Source of the DNA: Trebouxia sp. TZW2008
Lineage: Eukaryota; Chlorophyta; Trebouxiophyceae; Trebouxiales; Trebouxiaceae
Length of the DNA stretch: 64,000 nt
Reading direction: 5' to 3'
Assembly (NCBI GenBank): GCA_002118135.1
Contig: BDIU01000022.1
Location: 62,001-126,000 of the forward strand
Positions within the stretch are counted from its first letter, which is position 1, and the number at the start of each line of letters is the position of its first letter. Shown one piece after another: positions 24,564 to 34,859 of this stretch. Position numbers and translations under genes: made by a program. The notes under the pieces are model-generated. The model was not told the DNA's origin. It did no database searches and saw only the letters and a program-made list of their open reading frames with translations.

Positions 24564-25042
24564 TTACTCGTCTTCTGTGCGGGGTACGGGCTTGTTCTCG
24601 TAGCTGTTTATGTCGACGCTGCTGCGCAGTTTCTGCAGAAGCCACTGCTGTCCTCAGCAACGAGAAGTATCAGGTGGTGTCGCTGCAGTATCATGTGCAA
24701 GCATTAACTTTTGATGATTCTCAGTGATGTGCAGACTCGCCTGCAGCTCTTGCTCAAGGTTGAAGGCTTTCTGTTTGTCTGGATCAACCTTCAGATCTAC
24801 AGTCTTCTGCCTCTGCGCCTGTATGTGACAGTGCAATCAATCTCGAGTTGTGACATGGACGGCAATGAGGCGCGCGCATCGCACACATCACACTGTCCAT
24901 GCTGATGTTGTGCTAAATAAGCGTTACTGACCTGAACGTCAAACTTGCCTTGCACAAGGTGTGAAAGGCCGTAGAACCCGCTGACCGTGAGCGCAAATAG
25001 CGGCACACCCACTTTCAAGAATGCACGAGAGCCTTGCGTCAT
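24564..25042 (-). CDS. COX16: COX16, cytochrome c oxidase assembly factor, 85 aa
   Basis: COX16 is a small mitochondrial inner-membrane protein needed for assembly of cytochrome c oxidase. Exons are 24932-25042, 24741-24818 and 24564-24632, giving 85 residues. The start has one hydrophobic segment (VGVPLFALTVSGFYGLSHLV) after a short basic N-terminus. The end reads VDINSYENKPVPR, matching the family's conserved C-terminal VDINxYExKxxPR motif. Intron 1 is GT-AG. Intron 2 (24633-24740) needs a GC donor (CAG/gcgagt) to join LEQELQ to KLRSS. Its stop (24564-24566) is 32 nt before the IMB4 ATG. The start context is weak (GGC before ATG, A after). After splicing there is no other AUG in any frame up to the IMB4 start. 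The family call is firm; the exact exon 2 start could shift by 6 nt. Confidence 0.85.
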
Positions 25043-25149
25043 GCCACAGTCACACCTGTGAGCATTGCGTCTACGAGCAGCGCTGCGAGCTTTTGCACCG
25101 GGCGGCGTTGACCGAAAGCAATTGAAATGGCCCTTTCATCTGCCAAAAT

Positions 25150-27530
25150 TATGGGGCCCCCTCCACCAGGCCAATGGCCTATTACCCTTGGTTTAACTCC
25201 AGGTGTGCTTCTTTGCACTCACAGTTTCGCCATGCTCAGCGTACAGCTCCTCGCACAGCTGCCACGCGGCTCTTGGGCCGCCAGTATCAGACTCAGTTGC
25301 GCCACATTCGGGCACATCACAACCAACAGCGGGTCGCTGACCTCTCCCAGCTTCTTGAGAGCAACCCTCGTAAGTTTTGGCAGTAAGCTCGCCTTCCACA
25401 CACAGTACTCCCCCAACAGCTACAGCAACCTTCAGCTTGGGATGGCTTCATTGCTAACTTGACGCCTGCACCAGCACAACTTGCCACTCAGTTGCCAGCC
25501 CCTCATACACCACAGCCACCTGTGCCTGCTGACAGTCTCAATCAACCTCTAACCTTGGCAAAGGTCGAGGCTGCATTGCAGCGGCTACACAACGGCAGGT
25601 CTGGCGCCATGCTGGGCTACACGTCAGAGCTGTTGCGGTACGCCAAGCTGGCAGCCACACCTGAGGACCCTGCACCAGCTCACTTGCTGGCGCCCTGCTT
25701 GCTGGTGCTGTTCAATGCGGCGTTCAGCACTGGCCAAGTCCCGCTGTCTTGGAAGTCATCTCTGGTCATGCCCATCTTTAAGAAGGGGGATGCCACAGAC
25801 ACAGCCAACTACAGGCCAATAGCTGTTGGCGAGCCCATCAGCAGGCTCTATGCTGGCATTTTGGCGCATCGACTGGTCACCTATACTGAGGAACAACAGC
25901 TGCGCTCGCCAACCCAGACAGGCTATCGTCCAGAGCTTGGCACTATCCATCAGGCTTTTGCTCTGCAACATGTCATCGACAAACACAGACATGCTAAGCA
26001 GCCCCTTTACCTATGCTTTGTGGACCTGAAGTCTGCATATGACAAGGTGCAGTGGCCACTGCCGTGGCAGCAACTTCAAAGGCTGGGCATTCATGGCGAC
26101 ATGTTAGGCGCCATTCAGTCGCTATATGATGGCTGCTTGCTGTCCGTGCAGGTCAGCGGGGCATGTGGCAGTCAACACAGCCCCTCCATTGGCTTGAGGC
26201 AAGGCTGTCCCCTCAGTGCTACTCTCTTTGGCATTTTTATTGATGGCCGTCATCATCATCTACAGACCACTTGCCCAGACGCGGGCATCCAGATTGGCTC
26301 TCATCGCTTGACGGACTTAGAGTATGCTGATGACATTAGCTTGGCGGCAGGCAGCCAACTCTACTTACAGGCTCTCATTGACTCTTCATCAAACTTTTGC
26401 CACACCTTGCACATGGACATCAGTGTTGCAAAAACCAAGGTCATGGTGGTGTCTTCAGCGCCTGTGGCTGCAACTCAGTTCACATGCAATGGGCAGGTTG
26501 ACTCTTTCAAATATTTGGGCCTGCATTTCCATTCATTAGGCGACAAATCTCACCTCATCAGGCCTTTGAAGGCCAAGGCGACAGGTTCTTGGGCTGTGGT
26601 GCAGCGCCGACACTCGCAGTTGCAGTGTGGTAACACAGTCAATTTGAAGTTGCAACTTACAGAGTATTTTGGTGCCCACTATTCATTATGGTTGTGAGCT
26701 TTGGGGCATGCACAGCCCTCAATCTGCTGCTGCAAACGGGGCGCGCTCTGACTTAGAGCAGACTTATGCTAGGTTTTTACGGCATGTTTGTGGGGTGCGT
26801 TTCAACACCCCCACTTCAATGTTGCTTACAGAGCTTGGCTTGACAGCTCTTAAGGTGTTTTGGTGGCAACAGACTTTACAGTTTTACAATAGGCTTGCTA
26901 CTACCCCTCATGGGACACGATACTGTTGGACAATCAGGCAGATGCTGCGCGAGGGGCTAGGAACTTTTGTGGATCTGTTTTTCACAGCCTGCGCTCCATC
27001 GGCTATCATGTGTCTCCTAGTGTCACTGTTGTCTTTTTTCATCTTGATTTTGGCTGCTCCTAGTATTATATAGCTGTTGCATGGCAGCTTGCAGGGCGTT
27101 CATGATTTCGACTTGTACAGTCCTAGGTCTGCCCCTTCTGCTGGGGTGTTGAGCTGCACTTATCATCACTGGTTTAGGCCATACAGCAAGCGGCGGCGTT
27201 ATTGTCAGTTACCTGTTTCTGCCAGGCGCATGCAGCGTTTTTTGCAGTTCAGGCTTGCTTCACATAAGTTGCCTGTTGCCATTCATCGCCTAGCAGGCGG
27301 GCCACAGGTCAATAGGGCAGACAGAATTTGTGCTCACTGTGGCTCTGGGTCAATTGCTGATGAGCTTCATCTTGTGTTTGAATGCAATCTTTTACAGCCG
27401 CTTAGGCAGCAGTATGCTTCTCTTTTCACATCTCAGACTGACACTATGAGATCATTTTTTGGTCAAAGGGATCATATGCAGGTGTTCAAGTTCATTCTTG
27501 ATTGCCTTGATTGTCTCAATATTTGATCAG
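25150..27530 (+). mobile_element. Decayed, 5'-truncated non-LTR retrotransposon (LINE)
   Basis: The linker and reverse transcriptase of a LINE are clear. A linker with PWFN and KFWQ motifs (25174-25386) ends at an in-frame TAA (25384). The reverse transcriptase runs about 25459-26690 with FVDLKSAYDKV (near 26017), GLRQGCPLS (near 26194), YADD (near 26323) and FKYLGLHF (near 26505). The frame shifts near 26670-26700 and continues with GCELWGMHSP. A TAG at 27071 interrupts it before a C-terminal region with a CAHC...H...C zinc-knuckle-like motif (near 27332-27395) and a stop at 27524. No endonuclease domain is present, so the copy is 5' truncated and dead. It lies about 100 bp upstream of the COX16 start, in the opposite orientation. 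Target-site duplications were not found by eye, so the ends are approximate. Confidence 0.88.
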
Positions 27531-28325
27531 GTTTTGACACACGCGATCAGACTTGTTGGCTGGCCAAAGCGTGTAATCTCTCTCTCTCTCTCTTGTGTAG
27601 TGTGGTTTCGGAGCAGCAGCTTCTGCTATCACGGGACCTGCCACCCTGTAAAGGTTTTCGCAGGATTTTTTGTGACACTAAGATTAGTAACCAGCAGATT
27701 CTGTATGGAATCGTCTAAATTGTACTTGGCCGGTTGTCCAGTCTTTCTACTGACCGGAAAACCGGTCAGAGAACGTTCATTGCACAATAAGTGCTGAGTG
27801 AGTGTGCACATGCGTCATGTCGAACAATTTCTCTGCGGTGATTGGATCATGCCCCAGTATAGGTATGGGAGCTCCATTGGTGCGCACCATTCACCAGATA
27901 TGAAGCGCATGTAGCTAGAAGGGCATGCGCTGTAACTCACAATTCTGCAAATGAGGCAATATTTCAGTGCATTGTGTCCAAGGGCGTCAGCATCAGCGTC
28001 ACTTTGCCTTCAACTGTCATAGCAACAGCAAGCAAAGCTGTCTGAAGCTTTTACAGGCTGCTGTAATGTAGGTGGTCGCTACTTGGCATTCAGTACGATC
28101 TACGGGCCTAAAATGACAACATGCTCACCCTGCCACAATGGGGTCAAACCTTTTCGCTTCAGGTTTGTTACAGCTGCAAGCTGGACGCGCTGCATCTTGT
28201 GCCGCAAATGCTTGCATACTAGACAGAATGCATGCAAGTCTAGCCTTTGAATGGCGCTTCTCATGTTGTGAAGGCTGATGTCAGCTGAAGGCTGACAGCC
28301 ATGCCTCGAATCTCACTACAGCTAG
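27531..28325. other. Intergenic; CT microsatellite and a perfect hairpin
   Basis: No gene is supported here. A CT dinucleotide run lies near 27578-27598. A perfect 8-bp stem with an AAAA loop (CTGACCGG / CCGGTCAG) spans 27750-27769. The left part may include the LINE 3' tail. The rest shows nothing definable. Confidence 0.5.
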
Positions 28326-28814
28326 CTACACTCTGAGTCTGAAGCCAGAAACTGGTGTGGGTGACAAAGTTTTTGATGGCATGGGCGCGCCTTCTTCTGC
28401 GTGCCATGTGATTAGCGGTTGAGAAACCTTAACTATGGTCTTTGCACTATTCCAGTATGCACGGCAGCCTCGGCCAACAGCCCCATCTTTCCACACAGTG
28501 TAGCAATAGCGCATTGGCAAAAACAGCATAGCAAGCAATACTACAGTAATCACATGCTCAAACAATATCTGGAAGAAGCGCTGCACAGCTGACTCATCAG
28601 CAGCTGCTGGTGTGCCATATGTCCTGCCTTGTAAGTAAGTGTCTGGGTTCATCTGCCAAACAGTCCAGATCATTCTTGGATCAGTGAAAGCAAAAGCTGC
28701 GCTTGTGCAGCCCCACCATCCTCCACCGGCGACATAGCTTGCTGTTGGGAGGTACAGTGGCGCCAAGTAGCGTACATTGATGTCAAACAGAGACAAGTAA
28801 GTTCCTGCATCTAG
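28326..28814 (-). CDS. Uncertain exon of a membrane protein
   Basis: I do not recognise the family. A minus-strand open frame ends at 28326. Its acceptor is at 28814 (acacag/CTAGAT) or 28804 (atgcag/GAACTT). It encodes a hydrophobic stretch with YLAPLYLPTASYVAGGGWWG and a likely transmembrane helix, ILFEHVITVVLLAMLFLP, followed by a basic/Cys patch. The upstream part of the gene is unclear. A short ATG frame at 28897-29109 reaches a stop, but another frame there ending at CTAG/gtgcgt (near 28881) could splice in phase to 28804. The C-terminal 30 codons may instead be intron. It is open and unlike its surroundings, but weakly supported. Confidence 0.35.
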   Translation of the reverse strand, partial: LDAGTYLSLFDINVRYLAPLYLPTASYVAGGGWWGCTSAAFAFTDPRMIWTVWQMNPDTYLQGRTYGTPAAADESAVQRFFQILFEHVITVVLLAMLFLPMRYCYTVWKDGAVGRGCRAYWNSAKTIVKVSQPLITWHAEEGAPMPSKTLSPTPVSGFRLRV

Positions 28815-29339
28815 CTGTGTACATCTCACACAGCTCAGGTGTTTCCTATGATCAAGCATCAAGCAAGCTTGCTGAACGCACCTAGAACGCAGGAGCTCAC
28901 AGCCAAGAATAGACTGGGCTTAAACAACAATGTAGACGGCGGAACCGACTCTGTTTCGGACACCACGTGTTTTCTCTGAACTCAGGAGGCCCTTGGACAG
29001 CAGATCTGACGTCACCGTGATGAGTCCTTCTTGATTGTGCAAGGCACAAGTCTTCCGACAGCGAGATACTTAACGCTCTCACCCCGACCAGTCTCAGGGG
29101 CAAACGCAACTAACGCTCTTGCCAGAGCGTGCCCCTGCTACTATTCCTGATCAAATGAAAATTTGAACGCAGTTTGCTCCGAAGCCATGATATCATTGCC
29201 CATTGGCCATTGCTGCTTCTGCAAGCGGATGCATGAGTTGCTGATGCACATGGTGGGATAATTGCACAAATGTTGCTGGAGCAGTTTGCAACCCCTTGAC
29301 AGTGAATAGCCAGCCTATTACAAGCCTATTCTGACAATG
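28815..29339. other. Spacer between seryl-tRNA synthetase and the putative membrane-protein exon
   Basis: This may contain a first exon of the downstream minus-strand gene (about 28880-29110), but no start could be chosen with confidence. The seryl-tRNA synthetase 3' untranslated region must lie at its right end. A minus-strand TGTAA is at 29318-29322, only about 20 nt past the stop. Confidence 0.4.
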
Positions 29340-32300
29340 TCACTTGTCCAATGGTACAAGCTTCTTTGTCTTGGGATCTAGCTGTTTCCTGAAAGGGATG
29401 AATGCTAGCTTGCCTGGCATGAAAGGTTGAAGAGCTTCAGGTACCCTGCACAAGCCAAATTGTGAAGTCATTTCCATGCCATCAGAAACAGGCACATGCT
29501 GAATGTACATTGTCAGGCTGCATGGCATGCACCCAAAACATGTCACGTCATGACTGACCGCAACTTCTGCACCAGTAGCAAGTCAGTTTATTGTCAGATC
29601 AGTCCATGTAGCACAGGCCTGATTGATGCTCAGGAACATGATGGTCTCACCTGACTCCATCTGCTGATTGGTAGTTTTCAAGTAAACAGCACAAGGTGCG
29701 CTCTGTTGCTGAGAGTGTGCAGTTGAGCATGTGCACATACTCCTTCTTTGCCTCGCCAGTTGGTGGCTTTGGCGAGCGCATTCTGACTTCTAGCCTACGT
29801 GACTGCAATGCAAGGACATTTTGGTCAGAGCCAGGTATGATTCTGCAAGGCAGGCATGATTCCAAAACCAGTGCTGTGACTTGCAGCCACAGAGCCATGT
29901 GAATTTGTGAGTATGCCAGTGCATCTCTTATGCAAATGACAGGCACTGAGCTGGCAGCATAACTTGTTGCATGATAAGCATGAACGCAGCATTGGCTTGT
30001 GACAGAAAATTATGGAATGTCCTCGACACAAATGCTGATTTCACATTGGCGCGTTGCAACATGGTGACTTGCTAGAAACATGCATATATATAATTCACAA
30101 GCTTGTGTAAGACCTGCAAATGTGTTGAGGAAAAGCTGAAGCTACCAGCACGCCAACTAGACTACGCAACCTTGCATTTGCAATCAAGTGCAGACTTGCA
30201 AGTGATGACCGTGTACCTGGTAGTCTAAGCAATTTGAGCATGAGACTAGCTCCCGATACGCTCGGCTGTGTGGGAACCAGGCTTCCAGATCATACTTCTT
30301 TGCTGCTGCATTGTTCAATTCTCCAGACACAATGTTGACAACCTGCAACAGCAGCATGTGGAAGATGCTTGTGCAATGCACGTTCCCTTGTTCCAACCTT
30401 TTTTTTGTTGCACTGCAATATGTATGCTAGAACAAAGTAATGCACAAGATCATGATGTCAATCTTGAGTGCCTGTACGATGCAAGCACTGAGTCATCAGC
30501 ATTGAGACAAGATGCAAGCATTCATGAATTCGTTGATGCTATCATGGCATTGTCAAGCAGAGTTACTCCCAAAGGACACATAGACAGTAGCAGCTGCAGA
30601 GCATGAGCACACTTTGATGCCTCAGGCGCCAGGCTGCTGTGAATCCTGTTGCATTGAAGCCTTTGGTCACCTGGTAATGCAAGCCTAGGGAAGTGTAAAA
30701 GTCCTCAGCGTTGCTCAGCATCTCCTCAAATGCCTCCCAGCTGGCATTGTTATTGCAGGACGTCACAAAGAACTGCTCCACCTTCTCAAACTGGTGTATT
30801 CTGCAAGCACCATGAGTGCTGATGAGGAGACTTGTTCATATGCGGTGGCCAAAAACTTGATAATGTCCTTGCGCTTAGCTAGTGAAATCCCAGCTCTGTC
30901 AACATGCCCACAATCAACAGGGGGGGCTTTGCTTGACGATGTGCATAGAGCCCTTAAGTCTTTTGCACATCTGCAGTAGGGGAATTGAGTTTCAGATGCA
31001 CTCTATTGCTTGGGGTTGCTTACCACTTGACCAACACAATCAGGACCCTTCTCTTGGACATGTGCTTTGAATTGTGTCTGCCTTGCTGGCTTTCAGGATG
31101 TATGCGTAAGCCCTTAGGGCTTTGTGTGACATTTGGATGTGCCCATATGGCTACTGCTGTCTGCTGAATGTCTACATCTGTTTTGTGTCAAGCATAGTAG
31201 GGTCGGCTGACCTGAAAATGCCTAATAGGGTATCCCTTTCATGGCTGCCAGCCTGTTTTCTGGAGCATGGGAGTACCCCTCATACTTCCACTCCTTCTCC
31301 TCAAACCATGCATTGCTGAACAATCACACAAAGGGTAGGATTGGTCTACCTGAAAATGCCTAGGGTATCCCTCCCATGGCTGCCAGCCTCTTTCCTGAAG
31401 CATGTAGAGTAGCCCACATACTTCAAAGGCAATTCCTTCTCCTCAAACCACTTATGCCGGTGCATGGCACACAAGGGCTGCTCACTGGTGGCGATCAAGT
31501 ACTTGTCCTCCCCTTCTCCTGTACAACAACTAGCAGCATATTGCCATGCTGACAACACAGCATTCATTGATGCACTGTTCCTGCCTGTCAAATAGACCCT
31601 TCTCCTCAAACCACTTGTGCCAGCGCATGGCACACAAAGGCTGCTCGCTGGTGGCAACCAAGTACTTGTCCTCACCCTCGCCTGCAGTTCAAGCACGGAC
31701 CCAAGACAGGCAGGCAGGCAGGCTTTCCATGACATGATGGCAATCTTCAGCCAGCTTTTCAAGGCCTGTCAACATATGAAGGACAAGGTGCCATGGCAGT
31801 GGCCGTCTCATAGCAGGATGCAAGGAGAGACAGTGAATGAATTAATTTGCGCCAAGCCTGAATTTACACAGTAACATAACCGGCAGATAGACCGGGCTGT
31901 TCTGTTTAGCACAGAGATCACAGCATGCTGTTGACAGCACGCAGATTGCAGCTTGCCTGTGACTTTGTACAGCTCCTCATCAAACTGCGCCAGCTGTGCA
32001 CATTCGCCCATGATGTCCTGCCGCATGAAGAACGGCGTCATGATTGGCATTGAGCCCCTCTCGTAGCTGGAGTGCAGAGCATACTGTATCAAGGCCTGAT
32101 TCAGAAGCACTCCCTCGTTCCTTAGGTAGAAGCCCCTGCCACCTGCAGGCAGGCAATTTTGTGATGCCATATCTATCATCCTCATCATGATCAATTGATG
32201 CCAACGTGCTCAAGTTGGTATGTGTGGTGTGCAGCAATGCATCCAGCAGGAAGAGTGTGAATTGAATCATTTTCATGCATCCGGGAGTCAGGGTCAATTG

Positions 32301-34242
32301 CATGCTCTGCTGCTGCTGGCATTGCTGCGCATGCCCCATATTTGGCACTCAAACTACGGTGCTGTTACCAGTTGAAAGTACTGTGACAGGGGCGTTTTTC
32401 AAACTCAGACTACCATGAGGACTCAGGTTCCAGCCATGCATATCACAATATCTCAACAAATGCACAACGTTATAGTGCACATATCTGGAACCTGAACCGG
32501 TATGGTAGATCGAGCTTGGGACAGCGCTTTGACCTGCTCTGCACAAATGCTGTGCTTTTGATGCAAGTCTGATTCCTTTGTGGTCATCAATGCATTGCTC
32601 GACCTGTGAGACCATCACAACAGACCAAAAACCAAAGTGCAACGCTTGCCCAAAGCTGGTGACAGCAATGAAGTTGTGAGCACGACCTGATCATCACATC
32701 ACTGCTCTAGCTTATCTCAGGCCCAAAAGCATCAGAATGCACTCTGACACAGCATAAAGTCTGCTTGACGTGGACTCGTGTTCCAAATCGACCGATCACT
32801 CAAGCTTTGCTTGTGAAGAGTAGTCTGTGTCATGTTGTATGCAAAGGCAGCAGTTTGAGACCTTGTTGCAGGGAAGCCTATGCAAACTTTGCCCAATCAG
32901 TCAGAACAGCACTGTGCAGAACATGTTGGACAAGGGAGCCAAGTGCAAAATTTGCCTGCGACTGTTGTGCCCTGTTCCAAGTCTACAATGTCCAGCATCT
33001 GTACCAGGTCCACATGGCTCAGCAAGCCCCCCTCCTCCCTGGGTGCGTGTATGCTCTTCTTCACAATCACATTGTTGGCCTGCGTCAACGACACAGCTTG
33101 CATCAGCTGCTTTGCTCCAAATACAGACGCTGTTCTTCATGAGGGCATTGTTGACGATCCATGACAGCAGATGGACTGCAGCTCAAATCAGCTGCATGAT
33201 TTTGCGTGCACTTGAACAGAGCTGCAACTGCACAGTGAATGGACCATGCAACCGCCCCTGACGAGGCATGCATGCTCAATCACATTCTGTGGTACATGTT
33301 CAATCAACCTTGATTGATTGGATTGATTGATCATGCATTAATCATCATGCATCATGATTCAAACAGATCAGGTGTGCAATCATGATGCTATGCACCCAAG
33401 ACCTAATGCAACCAATGTGAGACCAGTTTGAGATCATGCTCAGTGTTGATGACTCCAAGAGCATGAGTCGTCAAGTGGCAACAATTGGTCTCCAACAAGC
33501 AGCAAACCTTGCTGACTACACTTTGACTAGAATGGGGGTGTTGAGACTTTTGAGGATATTGTACCTCATCATTGTCAACTGGTACAGAGTCATGCACAAG
33601 GTTGCCAATGACCACCAGGGCCTTTTCTCTCTTGGTCTCCAACTCGTTTTTGGTCACCTCAGCTTCCTCTGTTTGCTTTTTCAGCGCTACACTTTTCTCT
33701 TGCAACTCGCTGGCATCCTCCTTCTTCTGCAGGTGTTTGCAGCTGACTTTAAATGGCTGTGGATGACAATGACACTGGCAAGAGATGTGATGTAGGGTTG
33801 CAAGGCCAGGAAATCACTACTGCAAAGCAGCAAGTTGGCGGTAGGAGCAGGTCTGACAGGAGGATCAACTTGCCTTCCGTTTCTCTCCAATCTGTTTGTT
33901 GAGCGCATTGCGCTGCATCTTCAATGTCTCCATGTGTGAAGTTGCTGCATTCCAAAACAGCTGTTGAGGCCTTGAACGTCAGCTTACACGGAGTGGCAAG
34001 CTTGGGTTGTCACCTTCTTTCCATTGTCTGTCAAGCTCGATCACTCGATCAACTTGTGTGACATCAGCAAATCTGCGTCGCTGGCTTTCTTTGATGATTT
34101 CGGGATCGCCACCCTTGTCTGCAGCTCGAGCATGCCAGTCAACTTGGCGGTGCAGACCTAGTCGCTGCGCGACATACTAGTCCAAGCTTGAGTGCAATGA
34201 AAAGTTTTGGGTACCTGGTCTGAAAAGGTTGATGTCCAACAT
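29340..34242 (-). CDS. SARS1: Cytosolic-type seryl-tRNA synthetase, 452 aa, 11 exons
   Basis: This class II synthetase charges tRNA-Ser with serine. Exons: 34215-34242, 34014-34118, 33874-33944, 33565-33726, 32956-33079, 31957-32142, 31350-31518, 30671-30800, 30217-30342, 29651-29802, 29445-29340 (stop TGA). The total is 1,359 nt in one frame. It starts MLDINLFR, and ESQRRRF with a long coiled-coil tRNA-binding arm follows. [16 protein letters not shown], motif 2 ([23 protein letters not shown]), SCSNCLDYQ and motif 3 ([13 protein letters not shown]) complete the catalytic core. The C-terminus is short ([14 protein letters not shown]), as in plant cytosolic enzymes, and no targeting peptide is visible. 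Introns 3, 5 and 6 need GC donors (gcaagt, gcaaat, gcaagc). Exon 7 is flanked by partial copies of itself. The gene is divergent from TIP41. Confidence 0.95.
31195..31312 (-). repeat. Decayed copy of the 3' half of seryl-tRNA synthetase exon 7
   Basis: Read on the minus strand it resembles the exon from WFEEKE to its donor, but it has small deletions and a stop before the AGCATTTTCAG-like end. It lies downstream of exon 7 in gene orientation. Confidence 0.75.
31598..31681 (-). repeat. Intact-looking copy of the 5' half of seryl-tRNA synthetase exon 7 (84-nt cassette)
   Basis: The copy encodes a [21 protein letters not shown] peptide through WFEEK, with H-R changed to R-W. It has an acceptor (ctgcag/GCGAGG) and a GT after the last codon (AAGG/gtctat). 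It begins with two bases and ends with one, so its phases match those of exon 6 and exon 7. Inclusion would add exactly 28 residues in frame. It lies in intron 6, upstream of the real exon 7. Confidence 0.75.
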
Positions 34243-34859
34243 TTTGGTCCTGCAGCGTTGGAGTCACCTATGCAGTCTCGGTCAACGAGGCCGCACAGGT
34301 GATCGAAGGGTCTGCCGAGCTTTGACAAAGGCAGCGATGTCGATTGCGATCGCTTCACCACGCTTATTGATATGGGCACGCGCTGAGACAGCGGCAGGAC
34401 GCAGCGCTTCGAGCAGAGCGCATCGCGAACACGACCGTGCGCCGGCCTGAAGGAGATCAATCGACGCAAGAAGCTGCAAGTGGCACTGCAAACAAGTACG
34501 AGCACACTTGCGTACACCAAAATTGCTACAAAGCAGACAACAGACTTTCAGCTAATCTGGAACATTCAAAGCCCAACGAAAAGCAACCGCATCCGGGCTC
34601 CATCTTGAGCCATGTCGGTAGATCTTGCAGGTGGGATCTGTGATCAGACAATCGTGATGGGTTCCTGAAGTATCGACGAGCCAGACTTTGTGCTTGCAGC
34701 CGTTCACGCAGCCGGTGGGAGTGTTCTTGATGGAAATGGGATCACCGTGCGAGGTTGGACTGTGCAGGCGACCAAAGCTCCCATACTAAGTACTGTTCTT
34801 GACCTAGCAAGGCATGTGGCTACTTGCGTCTGAACGGATCTTGCTGACATTGACTCATC
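34243..34859. promoter_or_regulatory. Shared upstream region of seryl-tRNA synthetase and TIP41
   Basis: The two start codons face away from each other across 617 bp. Both promoters and 5' untranslated regions must lie here or overlap. I see no recognisable core promoter motif. Short open frames in both directions look incidental. Confidence 0.5.

Noticed and set aside
28897..29109. 70-codon ATG frame as the first exon of the putative membrane protein
   Set aside because: It ends in a stop before a usable donor in that frame, and its phase does not match the downstream exon.
31598..31681. Using this copy as the real seryl-tRNA synthetase exon 7
   Set aside because: It lacks the motif 2 half of the exon; 31350-31518 is complete and in phase. 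The copy is kept only as a repeat and a possible cassette.
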